From positions 19,592,969 through 19,656,968 of the forward strand of contig JAKTNV010000004.1 in the NCBI GenBank assembly GCA_022747635.1: DNA of 64,000 bases, in the 5' to 3' direction. Below are positions 1 to 11,200 of the stretch, piece after piece. Within the stretch, counting starts at the first letter, position 1. Each line of letters starts with the position of its first letter. Made by a program: the position numbers and the translations under genes. The notes under the pieces were generated by a model. The model did no database searches. It was not told where the DNA came from and was given only the letters and a program-made list of their open reading frames with translations. The stretch comes from Hetaerina americana. Lineage: Eukaryota > Arthropoda > Insecta > Odonata > Calopterygidae.

Positions 1-2780
1 TTTTTCCTCTTATTTTTTTCCGTTTAAGGCCATTCAAACGGGGATATACATAATCCAGTTTATACTTGAGCCAAAAGTTTAATTATCTTAAATTTCAAAC
101 TAGCGTTCGGTAAAGTTTGGCTTCTATACAGTTTGTGAGCAACAATTTAGTTTTTTTAATCGAAGCTGATCGTAGAAAAACAATGTCTAAGCTCTGGCAC
201 GATTTGAATAGCCTCTTAATGCAACATTTTCATGCCGTTCATTCTACGGATTTTATATAAATGTTGGGTGAGCATTGTAGGCTTATCATAGGAAGGTTGA
301 ACTTCCTTACATGCATGAGAGATACTAAGACAGTAATGAATTTCTTCGTGTTGATTCCTTAGACGTTTATCATATTTCATTCGATGCCATGCGGCTAGTG
401 ACAGGTCTGCTTTCGTGAAGACACTATAATTATCATGGAAATTTTGTCTGGATATAATGATGGGCGAAAAGCCTGACTAGGTAATAGAATGCATTCCATA
501 GGGCTGGTGAAATCTTATTTTCTTAACATCTCTCATTTCCTCGCTTAATGCTGTAATTCTTCAAAGCCAAATTTAGTTTCCGCGAGGAAAGGTTCTGGGT
601 CCATTTATGCGTGCGTCAAATGTTCCTCCTTGCTTCAACATTTGACGTTTAAAGAATTTTGTTATAAGATTATTCAAGATATTATGCGACGGTTATGATA
701 AACATTATTAAATTTTCTTCAGTTTCGACCTTTACATTTTCTCTCCGCTTTTGAGTGTTTGATCTTCCCAAACTAAGACACATGTTGGGGTTGTGTCAAC
801 TGAAAATTCTATATTTTTGCTCTTGTTTAATATTTTTCGTGGAATCATTTGATTTGTCTTTCCCCAATGCTTTCTTATTGTGTCGGAATTCCTATTATTC
901 CGTAAAACTCGCTTGACTTCGGTTTGTCTGACAATTTCGGGAACGAATAAAACCTAGCTATGCCACGGGAAATCTTCTTGGAAATCGATGTTGTTTCGAC
1001 TACACCTTATGTTATCATTTCGTCCTTTTTGTTAATGAAAACAGGAACTGATGAATAACTTCAGGAATAGGCGTATTTCCAAAAAATGTAGCCCAATTGA
1101 TGCTAAATCTATTTTGGAATATTTCAACAATTTTAGACCCTTTCTCTTTTTTTTCCTTAAATAGACGGGAGTTAGTTAGATTTTAATGGGTATTTTTGTA
1201 TTCACATTTTACTGTTGAACATTTTTCCTTAGTTCTTTCTGTAAAAATAAACCTGGCTCATGATTATTTACTTTACTCGGTTTTCATACACACTTCTAGA
1301 TAAGCATTCTGTATTACCTGCGAAATATATGTACGTCTGTCTCGTATTCAAAACCTCCACATTCGATTTTCCGATGTCCCCATTGGTCATTATACGGATT
1401 AAGACACAGAAAGAAATGTTTTCCAACTAAATTTAAATCTATGAAAAATATGTAAATGACACACACTGAATGAACTGAAGGATAATTAGCACCACTCACG
1501 ACATACCGTCATCGATGCCCAAAAAGCAACCCATCAACACTGAGGCTTTTTCGTATGTTGATTTGTTATATTTTTCTTTCCCATAAGTCCAATCATGTCC
1601 ATTTCTCCTCCCAAACTTACCTCCCCACTTTTCTGTTCTATAGAGCGAAGGGCACCTTTCGTCGCTTCTTCTTGTGAATTCAGCAAATACGTTGATGGTT
1701 CCCATTTCAGAGTTGATGGTTCTCATCTTCAGCCGGAGTTTATACAAATGTCTTGTTTGTCTGGTTAAACGAGTACTCCTTGTTTTTGCCTCCATAGACC
1801 TATAAATTTTCTCTTGACGATATTATTGGACAGGATTCTAAGATATTTTCATGAGCAATCGAGAAGGCGTGTTAACGAGAGCTAGAAAGAGCTAGATTAT
1901 ATCAGATATAGCAATCCATTCTCGTCATTGCAAATAGTAAAGAAAAACATAGAAGCATGTTAACGTAAGGCTTAAATTCTAACAGGATTCTATTTGGATG
2001 CAGTTTTAGTATATAGAGGAGAGTGAAATCTTTTTCGTTTGAATACGTTTATAATTAATGTGTATATCGTACATCTTCCTCATTCATAATTAAGTTAGGT
2101 AACAGCGACATTCTGCCCAAAATCAACTGTTTTCCCTTTCTATCATCTTATGCTATACATGTGTGTTTTTCTGCCATTTCAGTACCTTCTTTCATGGTAT
2201 CCATTTTGGCAGTCTCAAATTTAACGAATCTCAAGAGGTGTGCAAAACTATTTCATGCTTCCCCGTATGGCGTTCGTTTTCCGATAGTGACCATATTTTT
2301 TATTAACCTCGATTTCTCCATTTTAGGAAAATTTCCTTACAAGACGTCCTCCCCCACGTAAAATTTCCCATCTAGAATGTTAATTTAATTCTATGATGTA
2401 CTGTCTCCACTTATCGCGTTGTCTTCCTAGTTAGTTTTCGTTTTTTAGGAATCGGAAAAAACCCACTGAATTGATTCGAAAAGGTGGAAGTACTTGTATT
2501 AAAGCTAGGGAGAAAATTTTAATAACTGAATGTCATTTACAAGGGGCCATTAGTTGACGTTTTCATCGTGAAGTGAACTGTGCGTATTTTTCAAAAGCAG
2601 GATAAGTGAGAATAATTTCCTATTCATTTTTTTGCGTAAACAATATCGTGCTGAAGTTGCTAGGATTTCGCAAATTATATTACACCTACATATACCTGGA
2701 TCCTGGGTTTGGGCTGAAATTCTGTCATGGATATTGATCTCAAAACCCTTCAGCTTTTCCCACCCCCCTACATGCATTAT
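1..2780. other. AT-rich non-coding DNA, no gene seen
   Basis: This block holds only short open frames with low-complexity or unrecognisable translations, such as a 99-codon one at 1496-1795 (-). Stops are frequent in all frames. No tRNA-like boxes, terminal inverted repeats or tandem arrays were seen. It is probably intergenic or intronic sequence. Ancient decayed repeats could be hidden here and cannot be excluded by eye. Confidence 0.7.
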
Positions 2781-2790
2781 GCATGTATGG

Positions 2791-2817
2791 TTGTGTGTGT
2801 GTGTATATATATATGTA

Positions 2818-2862
<45 letters not shown>
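2791..2862. repeat. (GT)n/(TA)n microsatellite abutting a LINE
   Basis: A short GT run is followed by a long, nearly pure TA dinucleotide run ending at about 2862. Its right edge is exactly where the minus-strand LINE sequence begins. On the minus strand the LINE reading frame runs straight into the repeat as alternating Tyr and Ile codons. This places the microsatellite at the breakpoint where the 3' part of that LINE is missing. Confidence 0.95.
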
Positions 2863-2864
<2 letters not shown>

Positions 2865-3968
2865 AAGTTTTTACGAGTCTTTTCTTAACATCCTTACTCA
2901 AACTCCCTGTCATCAACTCCCTCCTCCTTGTGAAAGCCTCTTTGCCTAGCGCAATTCTTCTCCTTACGTCCCTACTACTTTGACCGTGTTGGTCCAAAAC
3001 ACTACCGAGTTACGTAAACTGTTCTACCTGCTCTAGTTTTTGCCCTCCTATTTTAATGTTTAGCTTAGCCTTTTTCTTTCTAGAGAATCGCATAACCTTT
3101 GTATTTTTAATATTGATTTTCATCCCATACCTGTCGCACTGAGTTTTCAATTCACGCAGCAATGCTTGTAACCCCTTGGCTGACTGACACACTAAAGCTT
3201 GGTCATCAGCAAACCTAACTGATTTTACGATTTCCCCGCCCACTTTCATTCCTACCTCCAGTTCTTCCCATGCCTCTTTGATCATTTCCTCTGCATACAG
3301 GTTGAACAGCAACGGTGATAATGGGCAACCCTGCCTTACACCTCTTCCTAACACTGCCCATCCGGACTCCCCGTTTCCCACCTGCACCTGAGCAGTCTGA
3401 GACATGTACAGGTTCCGGATTAGCCTCCTTTCCCTCCAATCTATTCCTATTTTCTGCAGAATACTCATTAGTTTTTCCCAATTCACTCTATCAAACGCTT
3501 TTTCGAAATCTACGAAACAGGCAAATACCTCCTGGTTGTGTTCTATATTCCTCTCGATTAATAATCTCATTACTGCAATGGCATCACGCGTACCTCTCCC
3601 TTTCCTAAACCCAAACTGATCATCCCCTAAGTAATCATTTGCCCTACTCTCTATCCTTTTGTTTATGATCCTGAGAACAACTTTAGCTGCGTGGGATATC
3701 AAACTTATCGTCCTGTAGTCCTCACATGATGTAGCTTTACCTTTTTTGGAATAGGAACTAAAACTGATCTCACAAAGTCTTCCGGCCAGATTCCTTCCTC
3801 ATAAATACTACGAATCAGCCCATATAGCTTCTTCCTCCCACATTTTCCTAAGCATTTCAATAGTTCCGCGGGTATGTTATCCACCCCCACGACCTTATTT
3901 AGTTTCATCTCCCTTAATGCCCTTTCTATCTCATCGTCGAGTATGCCTGGAGCTAAGCTGTCTTCCTA
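2862..3968 (-). mobile_element. LINE (RTE-like) copy 1, truncated at both ends, RT domain
   Basis: This is the reverse transcriptase part of a non-LTR retrotransposon. Minus-strand frames (about 3908-3705, then 3702-3010, then to 2865) show the RT order: GFRKGRGTRDA, the motif A block VDFEKAFDRVNW with the catalytic Asp, GVRQGCPLSPLLFN (motif B), RFADDQAL (FADD, motif C) and a GMKIN-type motif D. It is nearly identical by eye to the copy at 53,425-55,965. A 1-nt loss near 3,727-3,735 splits the frame. The endonuclease part (5') and about 450 bp of 3' end are missing, and the 3' break coincides with the TA microsatellite. The RTE-like assignment is inference from the endonuclease of the longer copy and the YGAETW-type C-terminus seen in other copies. 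Confidence 0.95.
3040..3702 (-). pseudogene. Reverse transcriptase fragment of LINE copy 1
   Basis: This is the longest intact piece of the element's open frame, about 220 codons on the minus strand. It carries RT motifs A, B and C with the FADD catalytic pair preserved. The start of this frame is not a true start, because the homologous frame continues upstream (3705-3908) after a frameshift. It is a dead fragment of a mobile element and is not expected to make a host protein. Confidence 0.9.
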
Positions 3969-5020
3969 TTTATATTTTTTCATCAATTTTAAAGTGGAAC
4001 AAGAACAACTTGTAAAGGTAGCTTCACACCACTTCAATACGGATCGTATCTGTTTATCCAGGTTCTCCAACCACTCATCCCTCGTTGCATATTTGGTACT
4101 TTCAATGATGCTCCATCCACTCGGCACGCCGCGAGGCATGGTGAAAGGTGATCGAAAGAATCATAAAGAGGAAATGCCTACAGGTATTAAACACTTTTGA
4201 CACATGTCTTCGCCCATTTAGCCCTGGACCGGCAGTTCTCAACGACGTAGCGCTTGGTTGACAAAAATCTACGAATTGTCGCACACTACTCTCGTGAATA
4301 TTAAGAATTTTAACCTCATTTAACTCTTCAACATTTTTTGTTTCATTATTGTTTTGTTTAAAAATTGATATTTTTCATTTAAATGTGTAAATGTACTTTC
4401 AATAATCAGTTTATTATTTACTGGGTCTGGGCTCGTAATTCAACTTCAATCAAAAGTTTCAAGATCAAAGTTTATTCTACCCACATCGGAAGTATGAAGT
4501 TTGATTAAGAAACGCTTATTCACGCGCTTTCATTCAATCAATTCAATTGAAAATTCTTACTTGGAAACTCTTGACGGAAAGCACACTTGTCCTTTTCATT
4601 TTCGCAAATGTTAGTGCCTTTGTCGTTCATAATGACTCGAATCCAGATATTCGTGATGATTTATGAAAAGTGCTAGAAATAGTTCAAGTTACAAATCTGC
4701 CATCAGTCTCTAACCTCAGTCTGCGTCCAAAAGATGGCTTTATACATTCTCCTTTCAGTTTAACAAGTAGTGCATTTGATTTTGAGTAAAAAAATAATTC
4801 TTTATCACAAATTTTATCCCACTTTGCTTACTGAAAGCCATAAAACCGTGCATTAGTGCTGTGTTTAAGGAAGAAGTACTTATTGTGGTGCCTATTTTCT
4901 TCAGAAAAGCGGGATTTCCTGAAGCTCATGAGATTCCTTAACGGGAACTTATTGATTGTGTCCTGAGAGCATTAGGGGTATTTCCTCAGAATTAGTAGAC
5001 GTTATGAGTTAACCCTGTGG
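3969..5020. other. AT-rich non-coding DNA, no gene seen
   Basis: Mixed AT-rich sequence follows the LINE, with no convincing coding potential. A sequence near 4,205-4,240 faintly resembles hAT-type transposon ends but has no partner repeat, so it was not called. Nothing else stands out. Confidence 0.6.
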
Positions 5021-5800
5021 TACACATTTTTGCCCGAACGTTTCGATCGTGGGACACCGGCGTGTTAAGTTGTGAAAAGAAAGCGCATTTTTCTCCGGGT
5101 CCGCTCCGGTACGGGCCGTCGTCATTCCATTGTGTCGAGTTCATTGCTCACAATTCCAACTCTTCGTCCGCTTCCTCTTCCCGATTTCGATGGCCTCTAG
5201 CCCCCCACCCCCACCGTAAACGGTCGCGATCCCCCAGCACTCAGCCACGCCGCGAGTGAAACGAAAGAATAGACGAGCGGGGGTGGTGGGTCAATGGGCG
5301 TGGGTGTTCTTGTGCTTGGAGGCGGATGGGGAGAGGAGGAATGGCCGGGAGGGTTTGAGGGAAGCAAGGAGGCCGGGTCGTCGGTGGTCAAGTTTGTAAA
5401 GCGGCCACTTTTTTCACTTTTTCGTGCGGCATCTCTCGGTGGGGACGAGAGGGCGAGATTGAATGGGGCTAAGGAACTCTCCATTTCAAAAGTCGTCTTG
5501 GTGGTGGTTGAAGTGGTGGGAGAATGGTTTGGGGGATGGGGGTCAGAGAAACGGAGGAAGGGGTGGGGTGGGTAAGAGGCCTTTCTTGTCGAGGGGTCGA
5601 CGACCCCCCTCCCTTCTTCTCATCTCCGCCCGTCTGAGTTAAGTCTCCACTAGTTCCCCTTCGTACCTGCTTTGTTTTTCCCCTTTATTTTTCATCCCTG
5701 CCTCCGTCTTACGTCCATATTTTCCAGCATTCCGTCTTCTTGTGCCTTCAATCCCCTCACTTCGTCCTACTCGCCTCTCTACCTCTCCTCTCCTTCCGAA
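5020..5800. other. GC-rich island with purine-rich block
   Basis: GC content and CpG frequency rise sharply against the AT-rich surroundings. About 5,280-5,580 is strongly purine (G/A)-rich on the plus strand, flanked by pyrimidine-rich stretches. The open frames here on both strands are low-complexity products of base composition, for example Gly/Glu-rich on plus and Pro/Ser-rich on minus. This is a candidate regulatory element or unmethylated CpG island, not a coding exon. Confidence 0.5.
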
Positions 5801-6720
5801 GCAATCACGTGGACTGACAAATACGTAAATGTGACCTCACCCTGAGAGGAATAGTCTTTTTCCACTCAGAATTGAATGCAGCTTCCGTTCATTACTTCGA
5901 AGGATATGGTGACACGAGAGGAGGCGATGAGGTTGACTGTTATTCATTACGCCCGCCTTTACTCCTCGTAATTAAGAGGTTTGTGTGATGGCATACGGGA
6001 GCAGGAGCTTCATCGATCCCGTTTTGTTCCACGCCCACGGACGCTTGAGAACTACTCGGTTAAGTCGAACCGCAGAGCATTAATCAAATCAGAATGGCGG
6101 AAGAGTGGCTGCCGAATAGGGATGAACTAAAAGGTCGTTTTGCAAAAAGAAGAGCGGCTGCTTTTTAAGTGCTCTTTTACGATCGTGACACGATCCAGGT
6201 GGTTTAATTCAAATTTTCGACTGGAAGATGATTTTGAGCCGAAATATGTGGCAGGAGTTAACCTTTTTAACAAGATCGGAATATTAATCGGTCATCTATC
6301 TGGTTTTAATGCGCAATCACGGCTGGGGATGAAGCGTAGAAAATTCAAAGGCTAGTACTATCTTTTGTCATTCGGTTGTCTCGCAAAAAAATGAGTCTCA
6401 TTATTAAATTAAGTTTGCGTCGTGCTCTTCAACGCCTTTAAATCTGTAGCTCATGTTCTTACCTTCCCAATGGCCAGTGCTGATTATAACTTTACAAAAA
6501 TAGGCATTTCAGTGTTCATTGCCTTGTTGCCTTCCTACTCTGGTATAATATACCATTATTCCCCGCTGATTTCTTTTAGATATAACTATGGATGCCTTTT
6601 AAATTACTAATGGCTTATTTTACATTTTCTTTTATTTTTGTGCAACGAAGAAACCATAATGACATAGTTTTACTTCATGGCCGTGTTATTTCACCTTAAA
6701 AACCAATTAATGGCCGTAAA

Positions 6721-6980
6721 GTGTGTCGCGGTAGTCCATGGGGTGGAGCGTTGGGCTACTGACCGTAGGGCCTGGGGTCGATTCCCGGGCAAGTCTCTCT
6801 GGGCACCTACAGCTCCCAAGCTATATGATTTTTCGGGTACCAAATTTTCCTGGGAAACTTTAACCGGCCCAGAGGTAGGAACTGGCCCCTCTACCCTGAT
6901 AGCATTTCACACGCCGTCGGGCTTAGTACTGGGTGAACTCTACCGTTTCCTACCAAACCGACCTTCGGGTTAATTGTTGT
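6721..6980 (+). mobile_element. tRNA-derived SINE, family 2, plus-strand copy
   Basis: The head resembles a tRNA with internal RNA polymerase III promoter boxes: an A-box-like TAGTCCATGGGGTGGAGCG near 6,732 and a B-box GGTCGATTCCCGGG near 6,777. A body of about 190 bp follows, ending in a CTTCGGGTTAATTG-type tail. The same head and body recur on the minus strand at 13,788-14,064 and in pieces at 40,540-41,075, which defines a family of about 270 bp. A 98-codon open frame covering it is an artefact of the repeat. No clear target-site duplication was found for this copy. Confidence 0.88.
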
Positions 6981-6989
6981 TATGCATTT

Positions 6990-8257
6990 GACCTGTCCTA
7001 TTCAGATTAGATTTATCCATTTTTGTAAGCGTTATAAAATATACCTTATATAGAAAATTCAATAATCTAATGAGCAATTATAGGCAGTGGCACAAGTACC
7101 AGCCCTCTTAATCGAAAGGAAAGTATAGGTACGCCCTAAGACTTTTCAAAATGGCTTATTTGAAACCACTGCTATAGGTGAATGGAAATTTATTAATTTA
7201 GTAACGTTATAGTGCATGCTCAAATGGGTAACATTGAAAAATTTGGGAGACTTTTTCCTGTTTGACTTACGATACATTTGTTCTTCTTGATTTATCCAGT
7301 GAGCTATAGTGTAAGCTTTTAAAATAATCACCAAACGTTTTGCCTTGCATGCTTAGATTTGGCCTATGTCCTTTGGATATTCACCAAATGATTTTTTTAT
7401 CTTTCTCGTGCGTAAGAGCTAATGTTAATTGTTTTTCCTTTTTTTAATTTAACTGCGACGTAGCTTTTCCGACATTTCTCATTTCCGAACATAAAGTGTT
7501 TTTCGAAAAAGTGGCTTTGATCGACCATCAGATACGAATTTTTATTTCTTATTAGCATTCTTCAGGCTGGAGAGACCTTTCAGCACACATGCCATCTTAA
7601 TGCTCATCGACGTGTTTCCCCCCCGGTGATTTCGCGAAAGAATAGAGCTTACGTACATAATATAGGACAGCTTCAACAGTTGCTGCGGATTTTATTCTGA
7701 GCTTTCTCAATTTTATTCGCCCGTCACGTGGCAAGTTTTTTTACTGGATCAAATGGAGTGTAATCAGCGAACTAATCTCCACTACTCACACACAAGAGCC
7801 CTGGTGCAAAAACACTTGCTCAAAAGGGGGCCGAGGTAGGGGACAATAGCTCCCGCACTTAGCTCGGCGCCCTTCGCCAGGACCAGCGTACATTTTCACT
7901 CTTATCTCGAATAGAGACGATGTCGACGTTATCTTCGGGGCTCTCTTTAAAACAAAGCAGCATTAATATAATGCTGTTGCCATTTCCCCCACACTGCAGT
8001 ATTTACCCTCCCTCACTGTTATTTTATCTCCAGATTTATTTCCACCCGAAGCCGCAAGGCATTGGGTAGAAAATATTGAGGATAGTGTTATATTTATTTC
8101 CTATGTCTAAGCCATGCACAAATGTCCTGCCGTATTGTCTCTTGACTAGATATCTAACTTTAGCCTTTCATTTCCTGCGTCATTCCGTCTATTTCTGTGT
8201 AAATGTTTCCAAGAATTCTTTTGTTGTTTTAAACTTCCGAATGCATTGACGGTGTCA
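6990..8257. other. Non-coding DNA, no gene seen
   Basis: No coding region is seen. A short string at about 7,786-7,800 (CACACACAAGAGCC) is identical to part of the 40-bp tandem unit some 480 bp downstream, which hints that the unit arose from local sequence. The region 7,820-7,880 is somewhat GC-rich. Nothing else is supportable. Confidence 0.5.
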
Positions 8258-8260
8258 GCG

Positions 8261-8380
8261 GTAGTCGTATCACACACAAGAGCCTTACTAAATATCGGCG
8301 GTAGTCGTATCACACACAAGAGCCTTACTAAATATCGGCGGTAGTCGTATCACACACAAGAGCCTTACTAAATATCGGCG
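8261..8380. repeat. Exact tandem repeat, 3 x 40 bp
   Basis: Three head-to-tail units start at 8,261, 8,301 and 8,341, each beginning GTAGTCGTATCACACACAAG and ending in AAATATCGGCG. The first 4 bases of a fourth unit follow at 8,381. The three copies are identical base for base, so the duplication is recent, or it is an assembly effect. The unit has no coding frame or recognisable motif. Confidence 0.97.
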
Positions 8381-8384
8381 GTAG

Positions 8385-9000
8385 CCTAATAAGGCCGATA
8401 CTTAGTTGTAGTTGTATAGTTATTTAAATTGTCTTCAACAGGCTATCATATCTTATAAAATAGCCTTAGATTCTTTATTGGATGTCTTCCCTTTGATTTA
8501 GGTTTTAATCTCTCTTGTGGAAATTCTGGAGATTATGGGATTGGGAAACTCTTCTCTGTAAAAATTCTTTAATTAAATAATATTTCGTTAGTTTGGATAA
8601 GAATATTGAATACTGCATAAGTTTCTTTGTTCTGAATACATCCTACTGTTTAAATACGAAAATGTCTAACTAGTGTCTATTTCGTCACTAGCAATGACCC
8701 TCCTCTTCATTAGGTGTCTATTTAAATTGTCTTGATATATGTGCCGGTTATGGGGTGCATTAGCCGGGCACATCAATTTTTTTGTAACACTCCATACTTG
8801 AAACAGAAAAGTTAAAAAAAATTCACTCGGAATAACCTAGAATTTCAACACCACAATTCATTCGTTTCCAGTCCTTTCTTTTATTTTTTCTATCATTGGC
8901 CATGCTTATACCATGTCCGTCTCAAACTTTTGCGGGATGAGCTAGTGTAAAAATTGCACACTTTTCTAGGATGGCTTCAAAATTCGATCCGTGAAAGTGT
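8385..9000. other. AT-rich non-coding DNA
   Basis: AT-rich sequence with no open frame above background and no repeat structure recognised. Confidence 0.6.
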
Positions 9001-9480
9001 CTCGTCCATCCCTTGCGTCCACCTCGTACTGTCTTGAGGACAGCTAATGACCTTCCCATTTCCTCCTCTCGCCTATCGATCCCCCTGTATCTTCAGCCTC
9101 GCCATTCCCCTTGCCGCCTCCCTCCTACCCCGATCCCTCAGCCCGATCCTCCCCCGGGCCTAACACGTGCCCTCCTCTTATGGACTCCTCTTCCGATCCC
9201 GCGCTAGAGGGTGAGAGCTGGATAATTGCCTAGCCGTCTCCGCGGATTATCCTTATTGGGACACCTCGCGTCAGTCACCATATCCCGAGCGATAAAATCC
9301 GAAGTGGCGAGCGGCTCCCGTTTCCCAGGCGCCGGCTAACAACTAGTGTTAACAACAAATGTCCGCTCCTTTCCTCCTTTTGTTCCACGTATCTCTAGGC
9401 TCAGATCGGCCTCCTATGAATGTTTAATAAGCCAACGTCATCGCGGGGAGCAAAGACGACCCCGTTATTTTTTGCTCGCG
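9000..9480. other. Moderately GC-rich island
   Basis: A pyrimidine-rich stretch (about 9,010-9,200) is followed by CpG-containing sequence to about 9,480. The Pro/Leu-rich open frame at 9013-9207 is compositional. It may be regulatory; no specific motif is claimed. Confidence 0.35.
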
Positions 9481-10680
9481 TGATGCGGTCTTCGTGATAA
9501 TGCAGAAAAGTCTCCAAGAGATGGTGTTTTCTTTGTTTCTTTGTCGATTTTCTCTTTTTTTTGCGGTCGTCAACGGGCGTATGTCGTGTAGTTGTGGTAG
9601 ATCAGATCCGGAGGTATGTTATATGTACATACGTTTAATTAATTCTTCGGTCGGGCAGCTCGTTTTGTTACCTCAGCTTTAAATAGAAGAGCATAGGTTT
9701 CCAGTGCTTTGAGTTTATGGTTAAAGCTTTCAGATCCGAGCATATTCTTGAAATAGAAACCACCCAAATGCCCCCGCGAAAACTTAAATTGACCATTGAT
9801 AGCTGTTTATTTAGAATGTTGGACATTATTTACTGAGCTTAGGCTGTCAACATGGATAGTTAAAGATATTCCCACTGTGGAGCTAGATCGTGAGGAAGTG
9901 AATTTGAAACTGAGATTTGGCTTTTTGAATTATTGAGAGAGTCAGCTTTGTTAACCTAATCGAAGTATCATAAGAAAATATATACGCATATCTTGTGCAC
10001 TTCACTCGCCAGTCAAACGTTTTTGAGATTGTGCTCCAATGCGGGAAAAGAGGAATGTAAGTTCGTACTTTGGACTTAGTGGTTAACTAAGGTGTCTTAG
10101 CTATGAAGCTTTTGGCGGGTATATTTTTTTACCATTAATATCTTTGAGTCTTATTTTCTCATCTAGTGCACATTTTCACCAGAATTTGGGTTATATTAGT
10201 TTAATGTAGTTGCACTTCGAGAGCATGATTTGTTCTTGTCACACGAAAATTGCTTATAGGCGAGCATGTATAGCACTAATTTAGTAGGACAAGGAATTAT
10301 TTTTGTATTTCACATTCTACATTTAGGAGAACCCGCGTGACTTTTCTTATGTCATAGGCTATTCCTACCGCAAAAAATAGCTCTCCTCTTAAGTGTCCCG
10401 CCCATTGCGCGCGCCTTCTTCACATTCCAGCGGTGTACCCACTCTCCGTTGATTGATCTGCGACACCTGCCGGAGTCAGTCGAGGGGAGAGGGGATACTT
10501 TCAGCGCGTGATTTGCTTTTAAAGGGTATCCCGTATTCTCGAAAGGGTTCAAAAATTGAACAATTCCTCAAGGCGAGACACATACGAGCGACAAAGCGAG
10601 AACTAAGAATCTATGTATTAACTTTCTGCATCTGTGTAATGGTTAGTAAATTTCGGATAACCACTAGGGATTGAAATGAG
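9481..10680. other. AT-rich non-coding DNA, no gene seen
   Basis: Short open frames only (at most about 73 codons), with no recognisable domains or repeats. Confidence 0.6.
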
Positions 10681-10689
10681 GGTGAAGAT

Positions 10690-11200
10690 CGACCTCTTCT
10701 CCTCCCAGGACTAAGCCCATGGTCACCGGGCAATTACTGTTCTGTTCCCATCCCCTAACCGTACCATTTCGAAGTTGTTCGAGCCTTATCCCGCCGCCGG
10801 CACATTTTTCATTTGTCACTCACTCCTCGTCACATTCGCGCCACTTCCCGTCCACTTAAATATTTTCGAATAAGGAGGTACATTATTTTGGTTACCTGAT
10901 ACTTCAGGCTAAACCCGCCGCCCCCCGATCGTTATGCTTTATGACGATTTATTATTTTTCCCTCGCCGGTCCGTCCGATCTAATGATATGTAGCGTCGTT
11001 TCGTCCGACGCCGCGTGGGCCGGTTTCGTTTCTTCGCGTATTTTTTTCCGCTAAGAAGGTGACTGGCGCGTGGACTGAATTGAGAGATCACCCCTGTGCT
11101 CCTCTGCTCACACCTACTCTCTAACGTCGATTTTTCATTGGAGTTAAAGTGGCCTTCGGCACCCCCGGGTGAAATACGGGATATGCGCATCCATTGAGAG
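10690..11200. other. GC/CpG-rich island
   Basis: CpG-rich sequence lies between two AT-rich blocks. A basic 83-codon open frame on the minus strand (10939-11190) is Arg-rich from CpG content and matches nothing I know. It is a candidate regulatory element, or less likely an unrecognised exon. Confidence 0.35.

Noticed and set aside
2550..2983. Open frames running through the TA microsatellite
   Set aside because: The Tyr/Ile runs are read-through of the dinucleotide repeat. The only real coding similarity is the minus-strand LINE portion.
4200..4260. GGCAGTTCTCAACG, similar to ends of hAT elements
   Set aside because: It is too short, and no inverted partner or target duplication was seen.
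6677..6973. 98-codon plus-strand open frame
   Set aside because: It lies across a family-2 SINE and its translation is simply the repeat.
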